Source: Cyanobacteriota bacterium (lineage in GTDB: Bacteria; Cyanobacteriota; Cyanobacteriia; PCC-6307; Cyanobiaceae). Taken from it: 64,000 nt of DNA. Positions within the stretch are counted from its first letter, which is position 1, and each line of letters opens with the position of its first letter. The DNA lies in assembly GCA_026389315.1 (NCBI GenBank), contig JAPLIC010000037.1:1-64000 (forward strand), written 5' to 3'. Made by a program: the position numbers and the translations under genes. Under the pieces are notes generated by a model. The model searched no databases, was not told where the DNA came from, and worked only from the letters and a program-made list of their open reading frames with translations. This document shows positions 8,799 through 17,824 of this stretch, piece after piece.

Positions 8799-9242
8799 CT
8801 ACCACTTCTTATAGGGAAGAAATTTGCCATTCATCGTCACCACGACTCGGTCCCCAGCCGCTGGAGTTTCTTTCTTCACCGTGAGGGTGAAATCAATCGC
8901 CGACATGATGCCATCACCAAATTTTTCCTGGATCACGTCCTTGAGGGGCAGTCCATACACCTGCAGAATTTCGTAGAAGCGATACAGCAGCGGATCGGTC
9001 GGGATTAGTGGATCCAGGCCCCCCTTCAAGGGGTAAGCCGTCAGGGTCTGGGCCACTTCGGGATCCAGCCCCAGGGCTTCGATCAACACCGCCGCCTCCT
9101 GCTCTGAGGCGGTGGCTTGGCCGTGCAGCAGGCTGGCCACCCAGACCTCATCCCGGCCGAGGCGTTCGCCCAGCTCCGCAAAGCTCAATCCCTGGCGGCG
9201 TTTGGCCGCAATCAAGGCAGCACTGATGGGAGATAGGGTCAT
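8799..9242 (-). CDS. cynS: Cyanate hydratase (cyanase)
   Basis: Cyanase converts cyanate and bicarbonate to carbamate and CO2, and carbamate breaks down to ammonia; cyanobacteria use this for nitrogen supply and detoxification. The 147-residue length is typical. The N-terminal half is the helix-turn-helix-like decamerisation domain (residues 5-70). The catalytic triad Arg-Glu-Ser is present as R88 and E91 in [13 protein letters not shown] and S114 in [10 protein letters not shown]. The last residues, GKFLPYKKW, match the family end. No cynA/B/D cyanate transporter or ntcA-type gene lies next to it in the window. It is divergent from glxK with 111 bases between the starts. Family assignment is secure. 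Confidence 0.95.
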   Translation of the reverse strand: MTLSPISAALIAAKRRQGLSFAELGERLGRDEVWVASLLHGQATASEQEAAVLIEALGLDPEVAQTLTAYPLKGGLDPLIPTDPLLYRFYEILQVYGLPLKDVIQEKFGDGIMSAIDFTLTVKKETPAAGDRVVVTMNGKFLPYKKW

Positions 9243-9353
9243 GCGGAGGCGGTCAGCGGCGGGCGGACCCTACGGGCGCCGGTTCGGCGTCGATGGTGAT
9301 AACAGATACACAATTCCTGGCGCCCCAAACCCTTTCCCCCAGCCCCAGCAGCC

Positions 9354-10511
9354 ATGAAGATCCTGCTGGCTCCCGATTCCTTCAAGGGTTCCCTCAGCGC
9401 TGAACAGGTCTGCAGGGCCCTGCGGGTTGGGGTAGAGCGGGTCCTGCCTGACGCCAACTGTGTGGCCTTGCCCCTGGCCGACGGCGGCGAGGGCACCACC
9501 GCAGCCCTGGTGGCAGCCAGCGGCGGCCGCCTGCTGCGCCGCTGGGTGACCGGCCCCCTGCCCGGGGGACCACCGGTGCAGGCTTGCTTTGGGCTGCTTG
9601 CTGGCGGCCATACCGCTGTTGTCGAGATGGCGGCGGCCTCCGGGTTGCCCCTGTCGCGTCCAGACCAGCGCGACCCCCGCCACACCACCACCTACGGCAC
9701 AGGTGAACTGGTGGCCGCCGCCCTGGCCACCGGGGCCCGCCATCTCATCCTTGCGGTCGGTGGGTCGGCCAGCCACGATCTGGGCACCGGATTGGCTCAG
9801 GCCCTGGGGGTTCGCTTTCGGCGCGCCGATGGCTCCTTGATCGAGGCGGTGATGACAGGCGCAGCCCTGGCTGAGGTGGCGAGCGTGGATCTGGGGGGCC
9901 TGCTGCCGGCATTGGCCGGCTGCTCCCTTGCCCTGGCCGCCGATGTGGACAACCCGCTGCTGGGTCCCCATGGGGCGGCAACCGTGTACGGCCCCCAAAA
10001 AGGGGCCACCGCCGCCATCGTTGCCGAGCTGGAAGCGGGGACGGCGTCCGCGATCGGGCCGATTGAAGCCGCCTGCGGCCGCAGCCTCAGGCATCTGCCC
10101 GGAGCCGGGGCGGCCGGTGGGCTGGGCGCCGCCCTGATCGGCTTGCTGGGGGCGACGCCGGGTAGCGGCATTGACCTGGTGCTGCAGGCCTGCGCTTTCG
10201 AGATCCACCTGGCGGGCGCGTCCCTGGTGCTGAGCGGTGAGGGACGCCTGGATGGCCAGACCCTGCGCGGCAAGACCATCGCCGCCGTGGCGCGCCGCTG
10301 CAGCCAGGCTGGCGTGCCCCTGGTGGTGATTGCCGGCACCCTGGGGGAGGGCACTGAGGCCCTCTATGCCCTGGGGGTCACCAGCATGGTGTCCCTGGTG
10401 CCGGGCCCCATGACCCTGGAGGCGGCGATGGCCGCCAGTCCGGCCCTGCTGGCCGATGCGGCGGAACGGGTGGTGCGCCTGTTTCTGGCAACAGACCCCC
10501 AAAAGTCTTGA
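9354..10511 (+). CDS. glxK: Glycerate 2-kinase (GlxK/GarK family)
   Basis: The enzyme phosphorylates D-glycerate with ATP, in cyanobacteria mainly as part of glyoxylate/photorespiratory salvage. The 385-residue length fits the class II family. Signature blocks are the N-terminal MKILLAPDSFKGSLSAEQV, LADGGEGTT (about residues 42-50), YGTGEL, AVGGSASHDLGTG (the glycine-rich nucleotide region near residue 138), the DNPLLGPHGAA block near 200, and LSGEGRLDGQT near 295. Whether the product is 2- or 3-phosphoglycerate cannot be read from the sequence, although this family usually gives 2-phosphoglycerate. It is monocistronic, with corA converging 37 bases downstream. Confidence 0.93.
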   Translation: MKILLAPDSFKGSLSAEQVCRALRVGVERVLPDANCVALPLADGGEGTTAALVAASGGRLLRRWVTGPLPGGPPVQACFGLLAGGHTAVVEMAAASGLPLSRPDQRDPRHTTTYGTGELVAAALATGARHLILAVGGSASHDLGTGLAQALGVRFRRADGSLIEAVMTGAALAEVASVDLGGLLPALAGCSLALAADVDNPLLGPHGAATVYGPQKGATAAIVAELEAGTASAIGPIEAACGRSLRHLPGAGAAGGLGAALIGLLGATPGSGIDLVLQACAFEIHLAGASLVLSGEGRLDGQTLRGKTIAAVARRCSQAGVPLVVIAGTLGEGTEALYALGVTSMVSLVPGPMTLEAAMAASPALLADAAERVVRLFLATDPQKS

Positions 10512-10548
10512 GGGTTCAAGGGCGCTTGCGATGGGCCATAGCTTTTGA

Positions 10549-11673
10549 CTAGATCCAACGGCGATGGCGAAAATACAAGGCCATGCTGATGGCAATCAAG
10601 GCCATGACCGCCAAGGTAATGAAATAGGCTGGCTTCCAGGCCAGCTCTGGCATGTATTGAAAATTCATGCCATAGACCCCGGCAATAAAGGTAATTGGCA
10701 TGAAGATTGTTGAGAAAATCGTCAACACCTTCATCACTTCATTCATGCGGTTACTAATGCTTGAAAGATAGGTGTCATGCATGCTGGAAAGGGTGTCCCT
10801 TGCGGTTTCGACAATATCGATGACCTGGATGCAATGATCGTATAAATCCCGCCAGAACACTTTCGTCTCTCTGTGTAGCAGTGGCGATTCCTCTTTCGAC
10901 ACCGCACTCAGCACCTCCCGCAGGGGCCAGACGGCTCGCCGCAGACTGAGCAGATCCCGCTTGAAGCGATGCAGAACCTGAATATCATCTTGACGGGGAT
11001 CCACCAGGATTCGTTCATCCAAGATCTCTACCTTGTCGCCGATGTGCTCGACGACAAGAAAATAATGATCAACAACCGCATCGACCAGGCAAAACAGTAG
11101 ATAATCAGCGCCCATGCGTCGAATGCGGCCAGCATTGGTTCGGATGGCCTGGCGCACGGATTCGAAAACATCACCCTCGTCCTCCAGAAAGGAGATCACC
11201 CAACTCGACCCCAGAATCAGGCTGACATGTTCGATGCGTACGCTTTCCTTGTTGGCATCCATATCCAGCATTTTCAGGGCCAACATCCCGTAATTTGCAA
11301 ACACATCCCACTTGGGCCTTTGGGCCGTATTAACGATATCTTCAATCGTCATCGGATGTATTGAGAAGTGTTCCCCAAGGGCTTCAATCAATCCGACATC
11401 GTGGATGCCGTTGACATTGATCCAAGTAACGCTCGCCCCATCCTGGGCAAGATCTAGGGAGGGCAAGCACTCTTGCAGGGCAACACCCCGTGTTTCCCGA
11501 CTGCTTTCACTGCTATAGACGATAAAGTCCAGAATGGCGTTTTCCAGACGCTGATCCCCGATGAAGACCGGCGTGCCTGGTTGTTGAAAGCTGCTGCTGG
11601 CCCGGCTGCGCCGCCGCCGGGGCGGGTTGGCTTTGCTGCGGGTGGACCGCACCTGCTGCCGGGATCGGGCCAT
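10549..11673 (-). CDS. corA: CorA-type magnesium/cobalt transporter
   Basis: CorA forms a pentameric inner-membrane channel for Mg2+. The C-terminus carries the two family helices, IFMPITFIAGVYGMNF and then YFITLAVMALIAISMALYF; the diagnostic YGMNF selectivity motif sits between them. The preceding residues form the large cytosolic helical domain (for example ISNRMNEVMKVLTIFSTI). The frame is open further upstream, to 11787, but that would overlap the divergent membrane-protein gene. The ATG at 11673 (MARSRQQVRS) gives a 374-residue protein of normal length with a short basic Arg/Ser tail, so I chose it. GMN-type CorA proteins normally transport Mg2+; Co2+ or Zn2+ transport cannot be excluded. 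Confidence 0.92.
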   Translation of the reverse strand: MARSRQQVRSTRSKANPPRRRRSRASSSFQQPGTPVFIGDQRLENAILDFIVYSSESSRETRGVALQECLPSLDLAQDGASVTWINVNGIHDVGLIEALGEHFSIHPMTIEDIVNTAQRPKWDVFANYGMLALKMLDMDANKESVRIEHVSLILGSSWVISFLEDEGDVFESVRQAIRTNAGRIRRMGADYLLFCLVDAVVDHYFLVVEHIGDKVEILDERILVDPRQDDIQVLHRFKRDLLSLRRAVWPLREVLSAVSKEESPLLHRETKVFWRDLYDHCIQVIDIVETARDTLSSMHDTYLSSISNRMNEVMKVLTIFSTIFMPITFIAGVYGMNFQYMPELAWKPAYFITLAVMALIAISMALYFRHRRWI

Positions 11674-11692
11674 GCACCAGGTTGCGGACTGA

Positions 11693-12325
11693 ATGCAGGC
11701 TAGGACAGTGGACTGCGATGATTTTGTGATGTCAGAACTGCTTGCCCCCTGGTTACCCCTGCTGCAAAGCCCCGCCGGGGCCGCCATGTTCGTTCCCTTC
11801 TATGCCCTTTGGGTCACCCTGTTGCTGCCAGGGGTATGGGCTTCGATGCTGGCCGGGGCCCTGTATGGAACCCTGCTGGGCAGCTTGGTGGTCTTCGTTG
11901 GGGCAAGCCTGGGGGCCATCGCTGTCTTTCTGCTGGGTCGTAGCTGGTTGCGGGAGTGGGCACGACGCCGTTTGGCCGCCGCTCCCAAATGGCTTGCCGT
12001 TGAGCAGGCGGTCAGCCGTGAGGGTCTCAAATTGGTGTTGCTGACCCGGCTTTCCCCCGCCTTTCCCTTCAGCCTGCTCAATCTGGCCTACGGCCTCAGT
12101 GAGGTGAGGCTGCGGGATTACTGCCTGGGTTTGATCGGCATCCTGCCGGGCACCGTCTTGTTCTGCGCCCTCGGGGCCCTGGCCGGCGATGTGGCCCGTT
12201 TCGGCACGGTGCTTGCCGGTCACACCGATCCGGCGACCTGGGCATTGCGGCTGGCTGGGATTGGGGCCACCATCGCCTCGGTTTGGTTGGTGAACCGGGC
12301 GGCCCGGCGGGCCCTGGCGGAATGA
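11693..12325 (+). CDS. TVP38/TMEM64 (DedA-like) membrane protein
   Basis: This is a 210-residue integral membrane protein of the TVP38/TMEM64/SNARE-associated superfamily. It shows the family core: an amphipathic segment and helix with LPGVWASMLAGALYGTLLGSLVVFVGASLGA, then FLLGRSW, TRLSPAFPFSLLNLAYGLSEV and a glycine-rich GILPGTVLFCALGALAG. The R-x-S-P-x-F-P-F motif is characteristic. Members are linked to membrane homeostasis and phospholipid scrambling; the precise role here is unknown. The ATG at 11693 is used, but an in-frame ATG at 11729 (MSELLAPWL) is an equally plausible start. It is divergent from corA with only about 20 bases between the starts. Confidence 0.88.
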   Translation: MQARTVDCDDFVMSELLAPWLPLLQSPAGAAMFVPFYALWVTLLLPGVWASMLAGALYGTLLGSLVVFVGASLGAIAVFLLGRSWLREWARRRLAAAPKWLAVEQAVSREGLKLVLLTRLSPAFPFSLLNLAYGLSEVRLRDYCLGLIGILPGTVLFCALGALAGDVARFGTVLAGHTDPATWALRLAGIGATIASVWLVNRAARRALAE

Positions 12326-12366
12326 CTGGTGTGGTATCCGACTGGGGTGTCTGGGTTGGCCCCTGA

Positions 12367-12543
12367 TTAGGGCCGATCCGCCAGGCGCCAGTCGCGCAGC
12401 CCGGCGATCAACACGAACCAAGCCAGCCGCAGCCTGGCCAGGGGGCCCGGCCGGGCTGCCAGTTCCAGGTATTGGGAACGCCCACAGTCGGTCTTGATCC
12501 AGCGGGCGATGGGGAGGGGCAGGATTGGCACAGGCCTGGTCAT
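12367..12543 (-). CDS. 58-residue protein coupled to the HlyD gene
   Basis: The ATG (12541-12543) overlaps the TGA of the upstream hlyD-like gene in a TGATG arrangement, a classic translational coupling. The same overlap joins the ABC and HlyD genes, which supports this as a real last cistron. The product starts MTRPVPILPLPIARWIKTDC, is rich in Arg and Leu, and has a hydrophobic C-terminal stretch (RLRLAWFVLIAGLRDWRLADRP) that could be a peripheral or short membrane helix. I do not recognise it. Position suggests an accessory role in the type I secretion system. The evidence is the coupling plus the intact frame only. Confidence 0.5.
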   Translation of the reverse strand: MTRPVPILPLPIARWIKTDCGRSQYLELAARPGPLARLRLAWFVLIAGLRDWRLADRP

Positions 12544-13757
12544 CAGATGCGCCGCAGGGATTCCGCTTTGTCGCGGAAATTTTGCATCAACAATTGCAGG
12601 TAAGTCACCTTGCGCAACTTGATATTGGCCGTCAAGGACATGCCCACTTGCAGGGGCAGGGCAATGCCTTTACTGGGTTTGAAACAGACTTTCTGATCGG
12701 AGTTTGTGGTTGCCGGGCAGGGCACCAGGCTTTCGGCATCCAACCTGATGTCCACGGGAAAGCGGTAAAACGTTTTCATCTGATCCGGTGGCAGGGCATC
12801 GGAGCCGATGCGACGCACGGTGCCATGCACAACACCGAAATCGGAGGCCGGGAAGGAATCAATGCTGATCTCGGCTGGCTTGTTGATGGAGACAAAACCG
12901 ATCTCGCGACTGGGTACTTCCACCCGCGCTTCGAGTCGATCAAACGGCACAATCTTCATCACCGGTTCACTGGTCTGGGCGACGAATCCCTTGGCCCGTG
13001 ACTTGAGTTCAAATACCACCCCAGATTCAGGTGCCTTGATTTCCTGGTAGCGGATATTGACGTTGAGTTCGATCAATTTGCTGCGTAAATCCGTTAGCTC
13101 GCTCTGTAGTTGACGGATTCCCTGCATCAGGAGGGCCTGTTGACGAAGCCGATCCATCCGCGACCCCTCAAGCTTGCCTCGGACCTCCTGAACCTTCTGG
13201 CGCTGCCCCAGGTACTGAAGTTCAGCGGTAGCTCCTTCCTTGTTCAAGACCTCTAGCCTTGAGAGGATTTCGCTCTCGAGACCCAGGCTTTCGGCAAGAA
13301 CCCGTTGTTCGGTGCTGTTGGTATCAAGATAACGGAACAGTTCTTCTCGTTTGAGAAGCACTTGCTGCTCCTTGTAGGCGATGCTTTTCACCAAGCTTTG
13401 CTGCCGATCACGGGTCGTTTCCGTATCCAGCCTCAACAGTGTTTGCCCCTTGCTGACTTGCTGGCCCTCCTTAACCAGCACTTGCTCCACCACACCACCA
13501 ACGGGCATCTGCACTTCTTTGACGGCACCCAGGGGCTCGAGTTTGCCTGGGGCGGTAACAATCTCTTCGGTTTTCGCCAGGGCCAACCAGGCCAGGCCGA
13601 AGGCCGTAACCCCCATTAGGCACCAGGTAATCGCTCTGGCCCAGGCCCGTGATTGTTGCAGCACAATATCTTCGCTCTCGTTAAATCGCAACGAGCGTGA
13701 ATCGGAATCGGGCTTGGGATCCTGGACGGGGGCGCTGGGAAGGACGGGAAGGGCCAT
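12543..13757 (-). CDS. HlyD-family membrane fusion protein of a type I secretion system
   Basis: This periplasmic adaptor links the inner-membrane ABC exporter to an outer-membrane TolC-type channel. The 404-residue product has an N-terminal cytosolic tail, one membrane helix (about residues 43-62), a lipoyl/biotinyl-like half-motif (GKLEPLGAVKEVQMPVGGVV and QVLVKEGQQVSKGQTLLRLD), a long coiled-coil hairpin (about 95-225) and a second lipoyl half (IRYQEIKAPESGVV). The frame is open upstream to 13949, but the ATG at 13757 overlaps the TGA of the ABC gene as TGATG and gives the normal HlyD N-terminus, so I chose it. It is transcribed with the exporter and foldase. No tolC is present in the window. 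Confidence 0.92.
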   Translation of the reverse strand: MALPVLPSAPVQDPKPDSDSRSLRFNESEDIVLQQSRAWARAITWCLMGVTAFGLAWLALAKTEEIVTAPGKLEPLGAVKEVQMPVGGVVEQVLVKEGQQVSKGQTLLRLDTETTRDRQQSLVKSIAYKEQQVLLKREELFRYLDTNSTEQRVLAESLGLESEILSRLEVLNKEGATAELQYLGQRQKVQEVRGKLEGSRMDRLRQQALLMQGIRQLQSELTDLRSKLIELNVNIRYQEIKAPESGVVFELKSRAKGFVAQTSEPVMKIVPFDRLEARVEVPSREIGFVSINKPAEISIDSFPASDFGVVHGTVRRIGSDALPPDQMKTFYRFPVDIRLDAESLVPCPATTNSDQKVCFKPSKGIALPLQVGMSLTANIKLRKVTYLQLLMQNFRDKAESLRRI

Positions 13758-16741
13758 CAGTTGTTGTCCTGTTGCCGGAAGAGGGCGTAGTAGCGGCCCC
13801 GCAGGGCCATCAGTTCGTCGTGGGTGCCGGTTTCCACAATCGATCCCTGGTGCATGAACACGATGCGGTCGGCCCGTTTGATCGTGTTGAGGCGATGGGT
13901 GATCACGAAAACAGTGCAACCTTGCATCGCTTGCTGCAGGTTGTCGCAAACCTGGCGTTCGGTGTCGTAGTCGAGGGCGCTGGTGGCCTCATCCATCACC
14001 AGCAGGCGCGGATTGCTCAGCAGGCTGCGGGCGATGGCGATGCGCTGGCGTTGGCCACCCGAGAGGGACGCTCCCCGTTCCCCCACCGGCGTGCTGTAGC
14101 CGAAGGGTAAGGTCATGATGAAATCGTGGGCAGCGGCAATTTTGGCCGCCTGCACAATGGCATCGCTGGAGGCGTCAGGATTGGTGAGTGCAATGTTGTC
14201 GCTGATCGTGCCTGAAAACAACAGTGGATCCTGGGGCACAATGCCCACCTGACGGCGCAGAGAATACAACTCGACTTTGTCGATGTCATAGCGGTCGATC
14301 AGGATGCGACCGCTGTCGGGAGAATAGAGGCGCGGCAGCAATTTCATCAGCGTGCTCTTGCCGCTGCCGCTTTGGCCCACGATGCCGATAAAGGTTCCCG
14401 CTGGCACATGCAAATCGATGTGGCTGAGCACCGGTGGCGTGCCAGGGGCGAAGGCAAAGCTGACGTTTTCAAAAAGCACATCCCCTTCGATCGGGGGTAG
14501 GGGAATGTTGGCCTTGTCCGCTTCACTGGATTCTTCCGGCGTATCGACGACGTCGGCCAGCCGTTCAAAAGACACCCTCAGCTCTTGCACCGACTGCCAG
14601 ATGGAGGAAAGGCGCAGGATCGGCTGGGTGACATAGCCGCTGATAATTCGAAACGCGATCAATTGGCCGAGAGTGAGTTCTCCCTTGAGCACCATCGAAG
14701 CCCCGACCCAAAGCACAAGGAGCTGGGAGAGTTTCTGCAGGACCTGGCTTGATTCGTTGAGGAAGGTGCCCGTGATTGTTTTCTCAAAGGTGCGGGCGAT
14801 GTAGCGCGAATAGAAATCCTGCCAGCGCCAGCGGCTCACCATCTCCACGTTCTGGGCCTTGACGGTCTGGATGCCAGTGATCACCTCGACGAGGTGACTT
14901 TGGGTACGGGAATTTTCTTCGGCCGCCTGGCGGTACTGCCTCCTGAACAGGGGCGCCCCCAGCGCCGTGATGGCGATCTGGATCGGCAACACCGCCAGAG
15001 CCACAGCGGTGAGCGTGACGCTGTAGAGCAGCATCACAATGATGTAAATGACCGAAAAGAGGGCATCGAGCACCGTGATCAGGGCCTGGCCGGTGAGGAA
15101 GTTGCGGATCTTCTCCAGTTCGGCAATCCGGGTGCCCAGTTCACCCACGGGCCGACGGTCGAAATAGCCGAGAGGCAGGCGTAAAAGGTGGTCAATTACC
15201 TCGGAGCCCAGCCGCAGATCGATGCGGTTGGTGGTGTCAGCAAACAAGAAGGTGCGCAGACTGCCAATGACGCCTTCCATCAGCGTGACCACCACCAGGG
15301 CCATCCCCAGGATCTGCAGCGTGTCCATGCTGCGCTGGGCGATCACCTTGTCGATGATCACCTGAATCAGCAAGGGGTTGGCCAGGCTGAACAGCTGCAC
15401 CACGAAGGAGGCCAGCAGCACCTGCAGCAACATGCCCCGATAGCGGCGCAGGGCCGGCCAGAACCACCCCGGCCCGAAGCGACGCTCCGGGGTGGCGGTG
15501 CTGCGCTCCAGCAGCAGCAATTCCAGCCCATCTGGAAAACGTTCCTGGATCTCGGCTGGGCTCAGCTCGACCCAGCCATCGGCCGGCGAGGCCAGGCGCA
15601 GTCCGCGGCCATTGCTGCGGGTGACCAAAGCGAAGCTGTCCTTCCAGACAACCAGGCAGGGGGTGATCAGGCGGGTGGCGGAACCGGACTGCACCTGGGC
15701 ACCACTGACCAGCAGACCGAGCATGGCGGCAATCTGGCCGCAGAATTGCAGATCGGGTTTCTGTCCGCGCCGCAGCTTTTCCTGCAACACCTTGTCGATG
15801 GCGTCGCGGCGATAGGGCAGATCCATCAACTTACCCAGCATCTGGAAGCAGGCCAGGGTCTCTTCCGCCACGCCCCGAGCCCGCACGAGCTGCAGCCCCC
15901 GGGTGGGGTCGTTCTGGCCCAGATCAAGGCCGGTGGGCAGGGGATGTTCACCCCGCGCTGGAGCGGCGGCAGCGGGAGCCATCTCTCCAGGCGCTCCCTG
16001 GAGAGGCGCCATCGCAGCAACATGCCCCTGTGGCGTTGCCGGCGCGACATCAAGGGCACCGGGGGCCAGGACGAGCAGCCTCAGGGGGAGCGGCGGACGG
16101 GGTTGGGGTAAAGGGGCCTCGGGGTTAAGGGTCGTGCCGATCGGTTGGTCCGGCACATTGGCGCTGCCAAGAACCAGGGTTTCACCCGCCTTCAGTTGGG
16201 GAACGATGCCCCGCTGGGCCTGGAGGGGTCGGGTTTGGTCCCGGAGCTGGCTGAGGCGCTGGCGCCAGTGGGCATGGTCAAACAGCTGGGCGGAACTGGC
16301 GGCCGCTTCTCGCTTGAGCAGCAGACTGTTTAATTCGGCTGTCCAGAGCTGGCTGCTGACCCAGTCACTAAAGCCAGGATTCTGTTTGAGCCACTCCAGC
16401 ACCAAGGCATCCGGCAGGGCAGCGGCCAGAACCGGGGTGGCGGCCGTCACATATTCGCAGGCTTCGACCCGCAGCAGCGACACCAAACCCACCAGGGAAC
16501 CGGCCCCAAGCCGTTCCAAGGTGAAGGGTCGATCACCCCTCTGGCCCAAAAGCCTCCCCTCCCCTTCCAGCACCACCAACACCCTTTCCCCGATGGCCAG
16601 GTCCGTGCTGAGGGGATCGCCCTCCTCAAAGCGCTGCAGGCTGGCGGCTTCCAGCAGGCGAGATTGCTCAGTGGCTGAGAGCAGGTTGAAGGGAGCCCGC
16701 TGCGCCAAAGTTTCGATCTGGGCGGGATAGGAAGTGGTCAT
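13757..16741 (-). CDS. Type I secretion ABC exporter with CNB-like and degenerate C39-like domains
   Basis: The 994-residue protein is a full half-transporter with extra N-terminal modules. Residues 1-150 resemble a cyclic-nucleotide-binding fold ([26 protein letters not shown], then [12 protein letters not shown]). Residues about 285-410 look like a C39 peptidase-like domain without the Q-x-D-C-G catalytic motif, so it probably binds substrate but does not cleave it. A six-helix exporter domain follows (about 430-700). The nucleotide-binding domain has Walker [10 protein letters not shown] near residue 787, the Q-loop in VPQDPLLFS, the signature [14 protein letters not shown] near 890, Walker [13 protein letters not shown] and the switch His in VITHRL. 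It lies between the PpiC-like gene (ATGA overlap) and hlyD (TGATG). Likely cargo is a large RTX/Calx-beta protein such as the one at 83-5305, but this is inference. Confidence 0.92.
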   Translation of the reverse strand: MTTSYPAQIETLAQRAPFNLLSATEQSRLLEAASLQRFEEGDPLSTDLAIGERVLVVLEGEGRLLGQRGDRPFTLERLGAGSLVGLVSLLRVEACEYVTAATPVLAAALPDALVLEWLKQNPGFSDWVSSQLWTAELNSLLLKREAAASSAQLFDHAHWRQRLSQLRDQTRPLQAQRGIVPQLKAGETLVLGSANVPDQPIGTTLNPEAPLPQPRPPLPLRLLVLAPGALDVAPATPQGHVAAMAPLQGAPGEMAPAAAAPARGEHPLPTGLDLGQNDPTRGLQLVRARGVAEETLACFQMLGKLMDLPYRRDAIDKVLQEKLRRGQKPDLQFCGQIAAMLGLLVSGAQVQSGSATRLITPCLVVWKDSFALVTRSNGRGLRLASPADGWVELSPAEIQERFPDGLELLLLERSTATPERRFGPGWFWPALRRYRGMLLQVLLASFVVQLFSLANPLLIQVIIDKVIAQRSMDTLQILGMALVVVTLMEGVIGSLRTFLFADTTNRIDLRLGSEVIDHLLRLPLGYFDRRPVGELGTRIAELEKIRNFLTGQALITVLDALFSVIYIIVMLLYSVTLTAVALAVLPIQIAITALGAPLFRRQYRQAAEENSRTQSHLVEVITGIQTVKAQNVEMVSRWRWQDFYSRYIARTFEKTITGTFLNESSQVLQKLSQLLVLWVGASMVLKGELTLGQLIAFRIISGYVTQPILRLSSIWQSVQELRVSFERLADVVDTPEESSEADKANIPLPPIEGDVLFENVSFAFAPGTPPVLSHIDLHVPAGTFIGIVGQSGSGKSTLMKLLPRLYSPDSGRILIDRYDIDKVELYSLRRQVGIVPQDPLLFSGTISDNIALTNPDASSDAIVQAAKIAAAHDFIMTLPFGYSTPVGERGASLSGGQRQRIAIARSLLSNPRLLVMDEATSALDYDTERQVCDNLQQAMQGCTVFVITHRLNTIKRADRIVFMHQGSIVETGTHDELMALRGRYYALFRQQDNN

Positions 16742-17568
16742 TCCTTCTCCCTCATCGTCACCAGTTGGCTGAGCTGTTCTTCAACCCACTCCTCGAACAG
16801 TTCCCGGCCCATGCGCTCTTGCATGGCGTCATCAAAGGTGGCGGGCCTCATCACCTCCAGGCGCACCACTAGCCACCACTTTTCGATCAAGATGGGCGGG
16901 CTCAGTTGGCCTGGCCTGGAGGTACGCAGCCGTTCGGCCAGGGCGGGGTGGGCCTGGAGTATGGGTACAGGCCCCACGACGCCGCGGGTGGTCTGTTCCG
17001 GTCCCTTGGCGTATTGGGCAGCGAGTTCGGCGAAATCGGCTTCGCCCTCGGCAATGCGCAGGTAAAGCTCCTGGGCCAGGGCGCCGCTCTCGACCCTCAG
17101 CAGGCTGTAAACCAGCTGGTCCAGCTGGTGCTTGCGGGCCAGGAAACGCTGTTCGGCCCGATGCAGGAAATGCTCGCGGCAATGGTGGGCGATCCGTAAA
17201 GGTAGCTGGGCCTGAGCGTGCACATCCTCTTCACTGAGTGCTTCAAATCGGCAGACCGCTGCCAGCTGCTCAGGAGTGCGGATGCCCTTGCGGGCAGCCC
17301 ATTCCTGCAGGGCTTGCTGTTGCCGCTCGGCTGGCAGTTGCACTTGCGAGACGGCACGGCTGATGATCTCCTGGCGCAGCAGGGGCAGCAGGAGCTGGTG
17401 GCGCGCCAGCTGGCTCCAAAGGCTTGGATCGATGGTTTGGGCCCAGCGCTGCAGGGGGGCCTCATTGGCATCGGGGGCGTCATCGTCAGCAGGTATCAAG
17501 CTACGGCCTGCACTGGGGCCATGGACCGAAAGGGTCACGTCAGTGTCGGGCTGGGTATCGAGGGCCAT
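16738..17568 (-). CDS. PpiC/SurA-like peptidylprolyl isomerase of the secretion operon
   Basis: The protein (276 residues from the ATG at 17568) has an N-terminal helical region and a parvulin-type domain over about residues 150-255. That domain includes EGEADFAELAAQYAKGPE, GPVPILQAHPALAERLR and PGQLSPPILIEKWWLVVRLE, the usual parvulin order. There is no signal peptide, so unlike SurA it probably acts in the cytosol, keeping the exporter's cargo foldable. It is the first clear gene of the operon and its stop overlaps the exporter start (ATGA). The frame is open 12 codons further upstream to a GTG at 17604; I prefer the ATG. Such soluble parvulins recur next to HlyD and ABC genes in cyanobacterial type I and bacteriocin export clusters. 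Confidence 0.82.
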   Translation of the reverse strand: MALDTQPDTDVTLSVHGPSAGRSLIPADDDAPDANEAPLQRWAQTIDPSLWSQLARHQLLLPLLRQEIISRAVSQVQLPAERQQQALQEWAARKGIRTPEQLAAVCRFEALSEEDVHAQAQLPLRIAHHCREHFLHRAEQRFLARKHQLDQLVYSLLRVESGALAQELYLRIAEGEADFAELAAQYAKGPEQTTRGVVGPVPILQAHPALAERLRTSRPGQLSPPILIEKWWLVVRLEVMRPATFDDAMQERMGRELFEEWVEEQLSQLVTMREKE

Positions 17569-17617
17569 GGAGGGTAGGAAGCTCTGTCGCGAGGCCTGTC
17601 CCACGAGTCAGACGAGC

Positions 17618-17824
17618 TCAACCATCTTGCTGTGTTGCCGCCCATTCTTCGCCCAGAGTTCGTCCAGCAGCACAAATGGCTTGTCCAACCGCATAGAAGC
17701 CCCGCTTCATCAATCCCCTCAGGTCCCGGACCCTCCACCTGGGCCAACCTGAAGCTGGCCGCCGCCCCTGCCACCTGGCATCGATGCGGCGCCTGATCGC
17801 TGCGCTGATGCGGCCCCCCGCCAT
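17618..17824 (-). CDS. Possible small protein upstream of the secretion operon
   Basis: This is a 68-codon open frame on the operon strand, ending 50 bases before the PpiC-like ATG. The first half is Arg/Gly-rich (AAIRRRIDARWQGRRP) and looks like read-through of GC-rich DNA. The second half (MKRGFYAVGQAICAAGRTLG, then EEWAATQQDG) looks more protein-like, and a 30-residue product from the internal ATG is possible. No double-glycine leader is visible, so it is not an obvious bacteriocin precursor. Support is weak. Confidence 0.25.
   Translation of the reverse strand: MAGGRISAAIRRRIDARWQGRRPASGWPRWRVRDLRGLMKRGFYAVGQAICAAGRTLGEEWAATQQDG

Noticed and set aside
15188..16111. Plus-strand open frame of 307 codons opposite the ABC exporter
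   Set aside because: His/Gln/Gly-rich shadow of the conserved exporter frame.
17618..17824. Bacteriocin precursor for the type I exporter
   Set aside because: No double-glycine leader or conserved core; the exporter's C39-like domain lacks its catalytic cysteine motif.
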